A DNA stretch of 58,444 bases from Marmoricola sp. (GCF_025965085.1 NZ_JAOPXP010000115.1:1-58444), one strand, 5' to 3'; numbered from the stretch's first letter, positions 26,948 through 35,619 are shown. Numbers and translations are program-made. Notes: generated by a model not told the origin, from the letters alone.

Positions 26948-28468
26948 CTACAGAACTGGCGTGGTGCTCAACGCGTCCTTGTAGACCCTCTTCTTGGTCT
27001 CCGTCGTCAGCGCCCAGTTGGCGATGCTGTTCAGGTTGGTGTTGAAGTAGGTGAACGCGACACCCCCCAGCGCCCTGAGCTGAGTGTAACTGCGGGACAC
27101 CCACTGCGGGTCGACCTCTGCGGCCTTGTCCGTGAAACCGGTCTCGGCCACACCCCACGCCACACCGTTCTTCTTGGCCCAGGCGCTGAAGGGCTTGAAG
27201 TAGTCGCCCTCCATGTCCGTGGCCTTGGTGTACTCCACCCCGTTCTTGACGGCGCCCAGCTTGTTGTAGACGTCGACACCGAGCAGGTCGATCTTCGTGT
27301 TCTTGGGCCAGATCGCGTCGAGGCTGTACTGGGCCGGGCCGTAGAGCTGGTTCCAGCCGGTGACCACGATGGAGTACGAGACGTTGGGGGCCGCTGCGCG
27401 GACGATCGGAGCCAGCCGTGCCTGCATGGCGGTCCAGAGCGTGATGTCACCGTCACCCTCCGGCTCGTGGTGGAACGCGAGCCAGACGGGGCCGTTGAGC
27501 TTGCTCAGCTTGGTGGCCAGGTCCAGGGTCCACGCGTCACCCTTGCCTGCGACCATGTCGGCCCACGAGTAGGGCAGCTTGTAGCTGATCCAGGGCACCC
27601 GGTGCTTGGCGAGGTCGGTCTTCGCGACCGAGACCCCCTTGTCCACCTGGGTGGCGCCGTAGTACGTGCGACGCACACCGAGCGCGTGGCCCATCTCCGC
27701 CTCCCAGGGCGTGGGGTCGGTGTTCGACCCGTAGGCGCTGCCGAGCAGGGCGCCGCAGCTGGCGACCGGGATGCCACGGGCGCTCATGGCGCAACCGTTC
27801 GACATCGTGCGGGCGCCGGGGCTCGTGACCGGCGGCGTCACCACGGGCGGTGTGGTGACCGGCGGCGCCCCCACGGGCGGCGGCGGGGTCGCGGAACCGG
27901 GGTCGGTGGGGGTGATCTGCACGACCGACACGTTGTCGACCAGGATGCTCCTGCGCTTGTGGAGGCGGTACACCCGGAAGCGCACCTCGAGCTGCGAGGC
28001 AGACCGGCGGGTGACGGCGGTCAGCGAGACCTTGCTCCAGTCTCGCGAGGCGTGGAAGCCCTTGCTCGTCTCCAGAGCCGGCTGGCCGCTGGCGGTCTCG
28101 CGCAGGACCAGGCGGCCCACCACGCCGGGCTGGTTGGTGCGCACGTAGGCGGAGACGGCGTACGTCTGGCCGGCTGCCGTGGAGTCGGTGAGCGTCTGCC
28201 GGGCGCGAAAGGAGGCCGGACCGTTACGTCGGTTCGTCAGCATCAGGGCCTTGCTTCCGCCCACCCCACGCTGGACCACGCGCAGCTTGGTGCGCGGCGT
28301 GTTGACGACCCAGCCCGCGCGACCTGCTTCGAAGCCGCCGTTGTGGGCATGCTGGGTGCGGGTGACGGCGCCGCTCGAGGGTGATGCGGCTCCGATCCCC
28401 AGCGACGCTACGAGGGGGACCATCAGGGCCATGGCGAGAAAGCTCGTGGGCTTGGTGCGAGTAGGCAT
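26948..28468 (-). CDS. Secreted carbohydrate-binding, glycosidase-like protein (GH26/clan A-like)
   Basis: 506 aa with a Sec signal (hydrophobic stretch at residues 8-30), an N-terminal beta-sandwich resembling CBM4/9 domains (NGGFEAGRAGWVVNT ... ILVDNVSVVQI, residues 43-190), a Pro/Thr/Val linker (about residues 195-225) and a C-terminal TIM-barrel-like domain. The barrel has AFHHEPEGDGD, a likely acid/base Glu, and GVAETGFTD, a likely nucleophile Glu, as in GH26/GH53-type enzymes. The catalytic domain is closely related to the protein at 34540-35610. Presumably trims or binds the exported polymer. A palindrome overlaps its putative promoter. Confidence 0.8.
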   Translation of the reverse strand: MPTRTKPTSFLAMALMVPLVASLGIGAASPSSGAVTRTQHAHNGGFEAGRAGWVVNTPRTKLRVVQRGVGGSKALMLTNRRNGPASFRARQTLTDSTAAGQTYAVSAYVRTNQPGVVGRLVLRETASGQPALETSKGFHASRDWSKVSLTAVTRRSASQLEVRFRVYRLHKRRSILVDNVSVVQITPTDPGSATPPPPVGAPPVTTPPVVTPPVTSPGARTMSNGCAMSARGIPVASCGALLGSAYGSNTDPTPWEAEMGHALGVRRTYYGATQVDKGVSVAKTDLAKHRVPWISYKLPYSWADMVAGKGDAWTLDLATKLSKLNGPVWLAFHHEPEGDGDITLWTAMQARLAPIVRAAAPNVSYSIVVTGWNQLYGPAQYSLDAIWPKNTKIDLLGVDVYNKLGAVKNGVEYTKATDMEGDYFKPFSAWAKKNGVAWGVAETGFTDKAAEVDPQWVSRSYTQLRALGGVAFTYFNTNLNSIANWALTTETKKRVYKDALSTTPVL

Positions 28469-28725
28469 GTGTCATCCCCGGGGGTTGCGACGAAACACTG
28501 GGCTGGTCCGAGAGGCGCCATCCCCACACGAGACCTGTGGTTAGTGCGACAAACCTCACGATAGAGGTTTAAAACGGACATTTCAGATGTTTCGCCAAAA
28601 CTGGCGGGATGAGGGCGCGCATGGGGAGGCACAGCTGCGCCCCGCCACCGAGGCGTCAGAGGACGAGCAGCGGGGAGCGGTGGTGCAGGCGGACAGGGAG
28701 GAGCCCAGGGCCCGGGGTCAGAGCG
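28469..28725. promoter_or_regulatory. Intergenic region with promoter and palindrome for the glycosidase-like gene
   Basis: 257 bases without a gene. On the minus strand a TATCGT -10 (28558-28563) and CTGAAA -35 (28581-28586) are 17 bp apart; transcription would start near 28551, giving an 83-nt leader. The -10 is the centre of a perfect inverted repeat, AAACCTC (28551-28557) and GAGGTTT (28564-28570), a good operator candidate. The rest (about 28620-28725) holds nothing recognisable. Confidence 0.45.
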
Positions 28726-29664
28726 TCAGATGCCGTGACCGCGGGAGTGGGCGATGCGCATCAGGCGCTCCGCCGACACCACACGGAGCGCGACGGCACC
28801 GGCAAGGTAGGCGCGGCGCTCGCGCGGGTTGACCCGCACGGTCTGATAGGCCTGCTGCAGGGCCGGTCGGGTCATGCCCTGGGCCGCCAGGGCGAACGCC
28901 TTGCGGCCGTACAGGCGCCCGAGGGCCTGCGGGTCCTCGTGGAAGACCGTGTGCTTGGCCAGGCTGTAGTCGATGGAGTCCACGATCGTCTGCCACCGCT
29001 GCGAGAACAGCGACTGCCCCCACCGGATCTTGACCAGCGGCTCGGCGAGGACCGCGAAGGTGCCCGCCTGTGCCGCGCGGATGATCCAGTCGAAGTCCTC
29101 GCCGTAGCTGCCGGGGAGCTCCTCGTCCACGAGCCCGATGGGTCCCAGCAGCGCGTCGCGGCGCACCATGACCGTCGACATGTGGGCCTCCATCACCCGG
29201 TTGCGCACGAGCTGCTTGAGCGTCATGTCTTCCGCGCGTGGCACTCGGGTGACGGCGTGGTCGGAGTAGAGCACGGTGATCCCCGTCACCGAGGTCAGGG
29301 CCTCGGAGTCGAGCAGGGCCTCCACCTGCTTCTCGACCTTGGCCGGCAGCCACTCGTCGTCGTCGTCGCAGAAGGCGACGAGCTCCCCCGACCCCGAGAG
29401 GATTCCGGCGTTGCGCGCACCGGCCAGGCCGGGCGATCGGTCGTTGGTCATCAGGCGGATCGTGCGGGTCGCACTCGTCCGGGCGACCTCCTGGTCGGGC
29501 TCGGACTGGTCGAACACGACGTGGCAGACGATCTCGCCGGCGTAGGTCTGGTTCCAGACGGCGTCGAGGGCGAGCCTGAGCAGCTCGGGCCGGTTGTGCG
29601 TGGCCACCACGACGTCGACGCGCGGCAGGGCGCCCTCGGCTGTCTGGTCATTGCTGTGCGTCAT
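28726..29664 (-). CDS. Family 2 glycosyltransferase
   Basis: 312-aa GT-A fold glycosyltransferase. Shows VDVVVATHNRPELLRLALD near the N terminus, GLAGARNAGI, and the metal-binding FCDDDDEW (near residue 98). ELPGSYGEDFDWIIRAAQAG near residue 185 holds the acceptor-side ED motif. It adds one sugar to the growing lipid-linked unit on the cytoplasmic side; donor and acceptor are unknown. It lies 4 bases downstream of the CDP-alcohol phosphotransferase and is the last gene of that operon. Confidence 0.9.
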   Translation of the reverse strand: MTHSNDQTAEGALPRVDVVVATHNRPELLRLALDAVWNQTYAGEIVCHVVFDQSEPDQEVARTSATRTIRLMTNDRSPGLAGARNAGILSGSGELVAFCDDDDEWLPAKVEKQVEALLDSEALTSVTGITVLYSDHAVTRVPRAEDMTLKQLVRNRVMEAHMSTVMVRRDALLGPIGLVDEELPGSYGEDFDWIIRAAQAGTFAVLAEPLVKIRWGQSLFSQRWQTIVDSIDYSLAKHTVFHEDPQALGRLYGRKAFALAAQGMTRPALQQAYQTVRVNPRERRAYLAGAVALRVVSAERLMRIAHSRGHGI

Positions 29665-29668
29665 CGGC

Positions 29669-30418
29669 TCATGCCCCGTCTTGCGTAGTGGTTGCCCGTG
29701 CCCGGTCGGTCAGTCCCGCGACCCGCCAGAGACGGAGCATGTTCACGGCGTCGGCCAGCACGTAGAAGCACAAGCCCACCGCGAGCCCCACGCCCACCCA
29801 CTCGGAGGGCAGGAACAACGGGGCAAGTCCGAGCATACCGATCTCGGCCTCGAGCGCCCACGGTACCGGCGACATGTTGAGCCTGCGGCACCAGGACACC
29901 CACTGCCGTACGACGGGAACGTTCACCGATCGGGTGTGGTCGGCCCCGCCCTCCCCGAGCCCGAGTTGGCCTGCGAGCTGCTTGCGGTAGGCCAGGACCC
30001 AGTTGTAGAACACCATCGCGCCCAGCAGGCCCACCGGCACGAACTGGGCGACGTCGTCGTGGCGCAGCAGCGACCACGACAACGACGCGACCACCAGGGC
30101 GATGCCGCCCACGTCGGCCGCCAGGTCGAGCACGGCACCTCGGGCCGAGCTGGTGCCCTGCGCACGGGCCACCTTCCCGTCGAGGCAGTCGACGAAGAAT
30201 CGCAGGATGAACAGGAGGCCACCCAGCCGGTAGGCGTCGAGGGCGAAGCAGGTGGCCGAGCCGACCGCGAGCAGGATCGCGACCCCGGTCACCCGGTTCG
30301 GCGTGACGTGGCGCGACCGCGCCAGCCAGGCGGCGAGCGGGGTGGCGAGGGGGTCGACGGTGAAGCGGGTCCAGATCTCGCGCGGCCGGCCCTGAGGTGG
30401 GGTCACAGGCTGGCTCAC
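29669..30418 (-). CDS. CDP-alcohol phosphatidyltransferase family membrane protein
   Basis: 249 aa with about six membrane segments. The family motif is complete: DGKVAR, then G, D and D at the expected spacing (LDGKVARAQGTSSARGAVLD with a second Asp four residues on, near residue 85). It transfers an alcohol phosphate from a CDP-alcohol. In a glycopolymer cluster the acceptor may be a lipid or sugar rather than diacylglycerol. I chose the GTG at 30418: it overlaps the upstream stop as GTGA and has GGAGG upstream. A longer frame to 30454 is less likely. Coupled on both sides. Confidence 0.84.
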   Translation of the reverse strand: MSQPVTPPQGRPREIWTRFTVDPLATPLAAWLARSRHVTPNRVTGVAILLAVGSATCFALDAYRLGGLLFILRFFVDCLDGKVARAQGTSSARGAVLDLAADVGGIALVVASLSWSLLRHDDVAQFVPVGLLGAMVFYNWVLAYRKQLAGQLGLGEGGADHTRSVNVPVVRQWVSWCRRLNMSPVPWALEAEIGMLGLAPLFLPSEWVGVGLAVGLCFYVLADAVNMLRLWRVAGLTDRARATTTQDGA

Positions 30419-32550
30419 CGCTTGCCCCTCCGGCGGGGTCGCCCCAGTCGCCATCCCGGGAACGCGACGAACAAGACGGTGGCCGACGCGAGACCGATCC
30501 CGGCTCCGCTGGTGACCGGGACCTCTGCCTGTCGGCGTACCTTCACCGGAGCGTGCGACCGGATCACCTCGCCGGCCGTGGTCGGAGTGAGCAGGGTCGT
30601 GGTGACTGCACGCTCCAGCCCGGTTCGCGTGAGGTCCACCGGCGCCGTCCCCCCGGCGGGCACCCGGAACTTGACCAGCTGCTCGCGGAGCAGCGACAGG
30701 GCCTGGTCACGTCGGTGCGAGAGGTAGCCTCGCCGGGTCACCAGGTAGGACTGGGCCAGGCTGGCCGCCTGCTTCTGGGACCGCGCGGCGCTCCTGTCGC
30801 GGACCTCGAGCATGAGGACGCGTGTGTTGGGGATCGCCGTCACCCTGACCCGACGCCGCAGCTCGTCCAGGGCCTGGATGTCGGTACTCCCGACCACGCG
30901 GCTCAACGACTCCCGCGACAACAACAGGGCAGCCTCGGTGTCGATGGTGACGTCGCTGGGTTGCGCGAGGTCGCTCGTGTCCGTCGTGGTGAGGGCGACC
31001 GGCGACGGGGCCAGGAGGATCGAGACCCGGGTGGCGTGCTCGACCGGCTCACGTGCCGCGACGCCCGCGCCGACAGCGGCTCCCAGCACCATGAAGGCGA
31101 GCAGGACCGGCCACCGCGAACGCAGCTTGGCCATCGCCATGTCCAGGTACTGGCCCGACCCCGGTATGTGCAGCCTGCGTTGCTCGCGGGCCACCAGACC
31201 GATCGCCAGCATCACGGTCATCAACGGGATCCCGAGGGTGTCGTAGACCGGGAGCAGGAGCAGGAAGAAGACCAGGCTGAAGGTGCAGAGCGTCTCGACC
31301 GGGGTTCGGCAGCGCCAACACCGGGACAGGGCGAAGGCGAAGAAGGTCAGGAAGAGGACCGTGCCGACGACGCCCTGGGAGAAGATCACCTGCCAGAGGT
31401 GTCCCTGGGTGCCGAGAGGAGGCACTCCGCAGGCACCGCAGTCCGGGGTGGCCGCTCCTGCGATGGAGGCGAAGCTGCCCTGGACGTCGCGGGTGCTGCC
31501 GAAGCCCACGACGGGCGAGCCCTCGAGGGTGCTCTGCACCGTCTGGGACAGCAGCTGACCACGACGGTCGTTGCTGTGCTGGTGGGCCAGACGCTCCTGG
31601 AAGACCGTGCCGAGCGGGCTCAGCGCCAGGGCGAGGGTGACCGCCGTCAGCAACCCGACGCCGAGAATCGCCGCCGTCGGCCGGCCCTTGCCCAGCTGCA
31701 GCCACACGTACCCGGCGGCGCCCACCGCAAGGCAGATCCACAGGCCGCGGTTGAGGGAGTAGACGATCGGGATCGTCGCCAGTGCAAGGACAACCGGCGC
31801 GGCAAGCCTCTGCCACGACCGACCGTCACGAAACCAGGCGACGAGGAAGAACGGCAGGAAGAGCGCGAGGTTGCTGCCCCACGAGTTCGCGTACGGGAAC
31901 GGCGCCTTGGGCCTGGCCTCGGGACGTCCGAGCACGTTCTGCAGGTCCGCCACAGCCGGATGCACCATCGACTGGACGAGGGCGTTGGCCCGCAGACCGT
32001 GTGGCAGCAGGCTCTCGACGAGCGAGGTGAACTCGATGGTCGGCGCGATGACCCCGACCAGACCCCCGACCGCCGTGACCACGAACATGTAGCCCAGGAG
32101 CTGGAACACCCAGCGAGTGGGCAGCTCCGCCTCCCGCAGGTTCGCCACCCACAGCAGCGCGATCGTGCAGGTGGCGTACCACGCAGCGCGGTATCCGAAC
32201 ACCAGCAGCCGCGATGCGTCGCCCCCGGCTGCCGCCAGCGGCGCGTCGGCCCAGAGCACGAACACGCCGAGCATGAACCAGGCCAGGAACATCACCCAGA
32301 TGGCGAAGCCCTTGGGCAGGGCGACCCGGCGCCGGCGGAGCAGCTGGTCAGCCATGACCAGCGTGAGTGCCATGGGGAGCAGGGTCCGCAGACCGAGGGC
32401 CCACCAGACCGGAAAGCCCAGCAGGGACACCGTGAGGGGCCAGTGGGTCGGCAGCCGACGGCGGGCGTGCCCGTTCGGGGCACGCTCCACGACCGCGTCA
32501 CGCTCGGCCAGCAACACTGTCAACCACTTCGCCTTCTCGCTGTGGACCAC
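30415..32550 (-). CDS. O-antigen polymerase (Wzy-like) fused to a Wzz-like chain-length domain
   Basis: 711 aa. The first two thirds are an O-antigen ligase/polymerase-type membrane protein with roughly ten helices, a PFPYANSWGSNLALFLPF segment before a conserved arginine-containing helix (YSLNRGLW), and a large periplasmic loop with VVGFGSTRDVQG. After a short cytoplasmic link (REQRRLHIPGSGQYLD) a second module follows: a membrane helix, an extracytoplasmic Wzz-like domain (ILLAPSPVAL ... QKQAASLAQSYLVTRR) and a closing helix (near residues 680-700). Polymerase and length regulator are thus one chain. GTG 32550 sits 11 bases after a TACCCT -10 box, suggesting a near-leaderless start; a GTG at 32595 adds 15 residues. 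Neither has a ribosome site. Confidence 0.82.
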   Translation of the reverse strand: MVHSEKAKWLTVLLAERDAVVERAPNGHARRRLPTHWPLTVSLLGFPVWWALGLRTLLPMALTLVMADQLLRRRRVALPKGFAIWVMFLAWFMLGVFVLWADAPLAAAGGDASRLLVFGYRAAWYATCTIALLWVANLREAELPTRWVFQLLGYMFVVTAVGGLVGVIAPTIEFTSLVESLLPHGLRANALVQSMVHPAVADLQNVLGRPEARPKAPFPYANSWGSNLALFLPFFLVAWFRDGRSWQRLAAPVVLALATIPIVYSLNRGLWICLAVGAAGYVWLQLGKGRPTAAILGVGLLTAVTLALALSPLGTVFQERLAHQHSNDRRGQLLSQTVQSTLEGSPVVGFGSTRDVQGSFASIAGAATPDCGACGVPPLGTQGHLWQVIFSQGVVGTVLFLTFFAFALSRCWRCRTPVETLCTFSLVFFLLLLPVYDTLGIPLMTVMLAIGLVAREQRRLHIPGSGQYLDMAMAKLRSRWPVLLAFMVLGAAVGAGVAAREPVEHATRVSILLAPSPVALTTTDTSDLAQPSDVTIDTEAALLLSRESLSRVVGSTDIQALDELRRRVRVTAIPNTRVLMLEVRDRSAARSQKQAASLAQSYLVTRRGYLSHRRDQALSLLREQLVKFRVPAGGTAPVDLTRTGLERAVTTTLLTPTTAGEVIRSHAPVKVRRQAEVPVTSGAGIGLASATVLFVAFPGWRLGRPRRRGKR

Positions 32551-32922
32551 GATCGAGCCAAGGGTAGAACGCTGCGGCCCCCCCGTTCGTGTCACGCCTC
32601 AGTTTGTCCGAGGCGCGATCGGCTCGCCCGCCCCGGCTCCCGAGGCGCGTCACCGCCGACACTGGTGCCCCCGTCACACGGGCCGCCATGCTCTCGGTCG
32701 TCATCGCGACCAAGTAGCACGGCATGCACGGGGACACTGGGGCGGTCTAGCCGCCCGGAGACGGAACACCGTCCACAGGCTTTCCCGGGACGTGGCTCGG
32801 GTACCATGACCGCGATCCTTGGGGAACATGAGCGGTCCGGTGGCGTCCGGCACCGCCGCCGGACGAGTCGCTCTGTTCCCACACGTCATCACCCGCCGGT
32901 GACGCACACCTCGGGAGCGCAC
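32551..32922. promoter_or_regulatory. Divergent promoter region between the Wzy-Wzz fusion and the WecG-like gene
   Basis: 372 bases. Minus strand: TACCCT -10 at 32561-32566 for the polymerase. Plus strand: TACCAT -10 at 32802-32807, giving a leader of about 110 nt for the WecG-like gene. That leader contains a 24-codon open frame from ATG 32828 to TGA 32902 with GGGGAA upstream, and a perfect 8-bp hairpin, CGTCCGGC and GCCGGACG (32844-32851, 32858-32865). Whether the short frame is translated is unknown. No other gene is seen. Confidence 0.4.
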
Positions 32923-33702
32923 ATGACCACACCCACCCAGACACCTGACGTCGAGGTCGGCCCCTTCTGGGTGAGCAACTCCCCCAAGGCCCTGCTGGTC
33001 GACCAGCTGGTCGAACTGAGCCGGCCCGGACGCACCACGCCTGCGTTCGCCTTCGCTCTCCACGTGGGGGGCCTCAACGCCAGGCGCGAGCGCGACTTCG
33101 TCACCGCCATGCGCCGGGCCGACGTCGTCTACGCCGACGGAGGCTCGGTCGTCTGGCTGGCCAGGCTGGCCGGCGGGGACAGCATCGAGAGAACTCCCAC
33201 GACCGACATCGGCTGGGAGGTCCTCAGCGGCTTCGCGGCGAGGGTCGGCCGGTTGCCGAGGGTCGCCCTCATCGGCGGCCCCGAGGGCCTTGCCAACCGG
33301 GCGCGGGCGGTCCTCGAGTCCGCCGGTGCCGCCGACGTCGTGCACGTGGACCATGGGTTCCACGACGACTGGTCCGCGCCACTGGCCCGGCTGCGTGCGG
33401 CCGACCCTGACATCACCGTCGTCGGTCTCGGCGCGCCCCGCGAGATGGTGTGGTGCGAGGACCACCGGGCCGAGCTGCCGCCAGGACTGGTGATGACGTG
33501 TGGTGGCTGGTTCGGCCACCTCGTCGGCGACGAGCGGCGGGCTCCCCGGGTGCTGCGGCGTTCCGGCCTGGAGTGGATCGCCCGCGTCGCACAGGCCCCC
33601 ACCAGGCTGGGGCCGCGCTATGCCCGAGGCCTGGGTGTCACCGCCGCCCTCACCGTCACGACCCTGCAACGCCGACCTCGATCCGCATCCCCCAGGAGCT
33701 GA
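32923..33702 (+). CDS. WecG/TagA/CpsF family (GT26) glycosyltransferase
   Basis: 259 aa. The family adds an N-acetylmannosamine(uronic acid)-type sugar to a lipid-linked GlcNAc in teichoic acid or enterobacterial common antigen synthesis. Landmarks: FALHVGGLNARRERDF, RADVVYADGGSVVWLAR (substrate-binding DG), PRVALIGGPEG, DITVVGLGAPREMVWCE and MTCGGWFGHLVGDERRAP, where related proteins have VGxxFD. The ATG at 32923 has GGGAG 5 bases upstream. Four bases separate its stop from the LamG-like gene. With the TagF-like gene it supports a teichoic-acid-like linkage unit. Confidence 0.9.
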   Translation: MTTPTQTPDVEVGPFWVSNSPKALLVDQLVELSRPGRTTPAFAFALHVGGLNARRERDFVTAMRRADVVYADGGSVVWLARLAGGDSIERTPTTDIGWEVLSGFAARVGRLPRVALIGGPEGLANRARAVLESAGAADVVHVDHGFHDDWSAPLARLRAADPDITVVGLGAPREMVWCEDHRAELPPGLVMTCGGWFGHLVGDERRAPRVLRRSGLEWIARVAQAPTRLGPRYARGLGVTAALTVTTLQRRPRSASPRS

Positions 33703-33706
33703 CGCC

Positions 33707-34540
33707 ATGACGACCTCTCGACGCTCGTTCCGCACCTTGTTCCTGATGGCGGCGCTGGGCGCCGTGGTGTACGACCCCGAAAGGTCGCTGGCGGCTGTCC
33801 AGACCGCGGGCCCGACCCCGTCCGTGGCGTCTCCCACACCCGGCGAGCTGCTCAGGGTGAACTTCGACGACCTCGGTCGCGCCCGGAGCGCCGGAACCGG
33901 CTCGGTCACCCTGGTCAACCAGGGCTCGGAGCCACTGGCCTTCCGCGTCTCAGCCGCCGGCGGTGGGACCCTGCGATCTGTCCCGGGAAACGCAGGCGGC
34001 TACGCAGCCCGCTTCCCGGCGTTTGCCGCCGGCTACACGCAACGGGCCGTGGTCACGGCCACCTCGTCCAGCGACGACGACCCCCTCTCCCCCGGTGACT
34101 CAGACTTCACGTTCGGCAGCGACTTCGCCCTGGACAAGGTCTCCGAGGGCGGCACCGCCGACAACGGCAACAACCTCGTGCAGCGAGGTCTCTTCGTCGA
34201 CTCTTCGCAGTACAAGATCCAGATCGACCACGGCCGTGCCTCCTGCCGGGTCGCCGGCAGTGCGGGCGCGGCGGTCGTGCGGTCCACGCAGGTGATCACG
34301 GCGGACACCTGGTACCGCATCTCCTGCTCCCGCACGACGCGGACGCTCACCTTGGCCCTCGGCCGTCTCAACGGCGAGATCACGCGCACGTCTGTCTCGG
34401 CGAGGACCGGAGTCGTCGACTCCGCCGACTCGACGCCCCTGTCCCTGGGGGGCAAGGTCACCGGCACGGGCAAGGTCGTGGCCGGCAACTCCGACCAGTT
34501 CAACGGCGCCCTCGACAACGTCTTCCTCCGGCTCGACTAG
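33707..34540 (+). CDS. Secreted LamG/concanavalin A-like protein with Tat-type signal
   Basis: 277 aa. The N terminus carries a twin-arginine-like signal (SRRSFRTLFLMAALG) and a probable signal-peptidase site around residue 30. The remainder looks like a concanavalin A/LamG-type beta-sandwich (VNFDDLGR ... FTFGSDFALDK ... TWYRISCSRTTRTLTLALG ... NGALDNVFLRL), likely a glycan-binding exoprotein. The ATG follows AGGAG at 9 bases. The TAG stop shares one base with the GTG of the next gene, so it is coupled to the glycosidase-like lipoprotein; the two may act as a binder-enzyme pair. Confidence 0.78.
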   Translation: MTTSRRSFRTLFLMAALGAVVYDPERSLAAVQTAGPTPSVASPTPGELLRVNFDDLGRARSAGTGSVTLVNQGSEPLAFRVSAAGGGTLRSVPGNAGGYAARFPAFAAGYTQRAVVTATSSSDDDPLSPGDSDFTFGSDFALDKVSEGGTADNGNNLVQRGLFVDSSQYKIQIDHGRASCRVAGSAGAAVVRSTQVITADTWYRISCSRTTRTLTLALGRLNGEITRTSVSARTGVVDSADSTPLSLGGKVTGTGKVVAGNSDQFNGALDNVFLRLD

Positions 34541-35610
34541 TGACGAGAAGGGCTCTGTCCGGACTCGTCGGCCTCCTCCTCGCCCTCGGTCTGGTGGCCC
34601 CGGCCTGCTCCATCTCCCGTGGCTCTGACGTCGAGGCCACGAGCACGGCTGAGGGATTGCTGTCGGCAGCCCTGTTCTTCACCGTCGAGGACCCGTCCGC
34701 CCGGATACAGGACGTGCCGGCGTCCTCGACGGAGCGCCGTGCTCTGCACGTGCTCAGTGACGGCTGCCGCTACGACGACCGCGGCATCCCACGCTGCGGC
34801 GCGCTCCTCGGCGCGGCGTACGGCTCCAACACGGATCCGTTGGAGTGGGAGCGCTCCACTCTCAAGCACCCGCTGGGAGTGCACCGCACGTACTGGGCTG
34901 CCGACGACGTCTCCCGGGCGGTCGAGGTCGCGCGCGACGACCTGCAGCACGACCGGCTGCCGTGGATCAGCTTCAAGCTGCCTCACGACTGGGCGCAGAT
35001 GGCCGCGGGTGCCGGGGACGACTGGGCGCGAGAGCTCGCCAGTCTCCTGGCCCAGCTCGACGGTCCCGTCTGGCTCGCCTTCCACCACGAGCCCGAGGGG
35101 GATCCCCAGGGCAGCATCAAGGACTGGACCGCGATGCAGGCCAGGCTGGCGCCGATCGTGCGAGCGACCGCCCCGAACGTCGCGTACTCGATCATCGTGA
35201 CGGGCTACCACCAGCTCTACGGCGAGCCGAAGTACTCCTTGAGCTCGATCTGGCCGAAGGACACCACCATCGATCTCGTCGGGTTCGACGTCTACGACAA
35301 GTACGGCGTGGAGAAGAACGGGAGCCGCTTCCGCACGCCCACCGCGTTCGAGAGCGCCTACTTCTCCAAGTTCAGGCAGTTCGCGCTGGACCACGACGTG
35401 GCCTGGGGCCTCGCGGAGACCGGGCAGACCGACCTGTCGGCGGGGCGGGATCCCCTCTGGGTCCAGCGGACCTTCAGCTCGATGCGCCGGTACGGCGGTG
35501 TCGGCTTCGTCTACTTCGACTCCACCCTCAACAGCGCCGCGCCGTGGCGCCTGAAGGGCGAGAAGGAGCAGCGGTTCGCGGGGGTGCTCCGGATGACGCC
35601 CACCCTGTAG
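34540..35610 (+). CDS. Glycosidase-like lipoprotein (GH26/clan A-like)
   Basis: 356 aa beginning at GTG 34540, overlapping the previous TAG by one base. The signal ends in lipobox VAPAC (Cys23), so it is anchored outside the membrane. The catalytic-domain landmarks match the larger protein at 26948-28468: RGIPRCGALLGAAYGSNTDP, AFHHEPEGDPQG (likely acid/base Glu), YSIIVTGYHQLYG, DLVGFDVYDKYG and GLAETGQTDLS (likely nucleophile Glu). It lacks the N-terminal carbohydrate-binding domain. Presumably acts on the polymer made here. It ends 9 bases before the convergent pth. Confidence 0.8.
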   Translation: MTRRALSGLVGLLLALGLVAPACSISRGSDVEATSTAEGLLSAALFFTVEDPSARIQDVPASSTERRALHVLSDGCRYDDRGIPRCGALLGAAYGSNTDPLEWERSTLKHPLGVHRTYWAADDVSRAVEVARDDLQHDRLPWISFKLPHDWAQMAAGAGDDWARELASLLAQLDGPVWLAFHHEPEGDPQGSIKDWTAMQARLAPIVRATAPNVAYSIIVTGYHQLYGEPKYSLSSIWPKDTTIDLVGFDVYDKYGVEKNGSRFRTPTAFESAYFSKFRQFALDHDVAWGLAETGQTDLSAGRDPLWVQRTFSSMRRYGGVGFVYFDSTLNSAAPWRLKGEKEQRFAGVLRMTPTL

Positions 35611-35619
35611 GCGTCGCGG

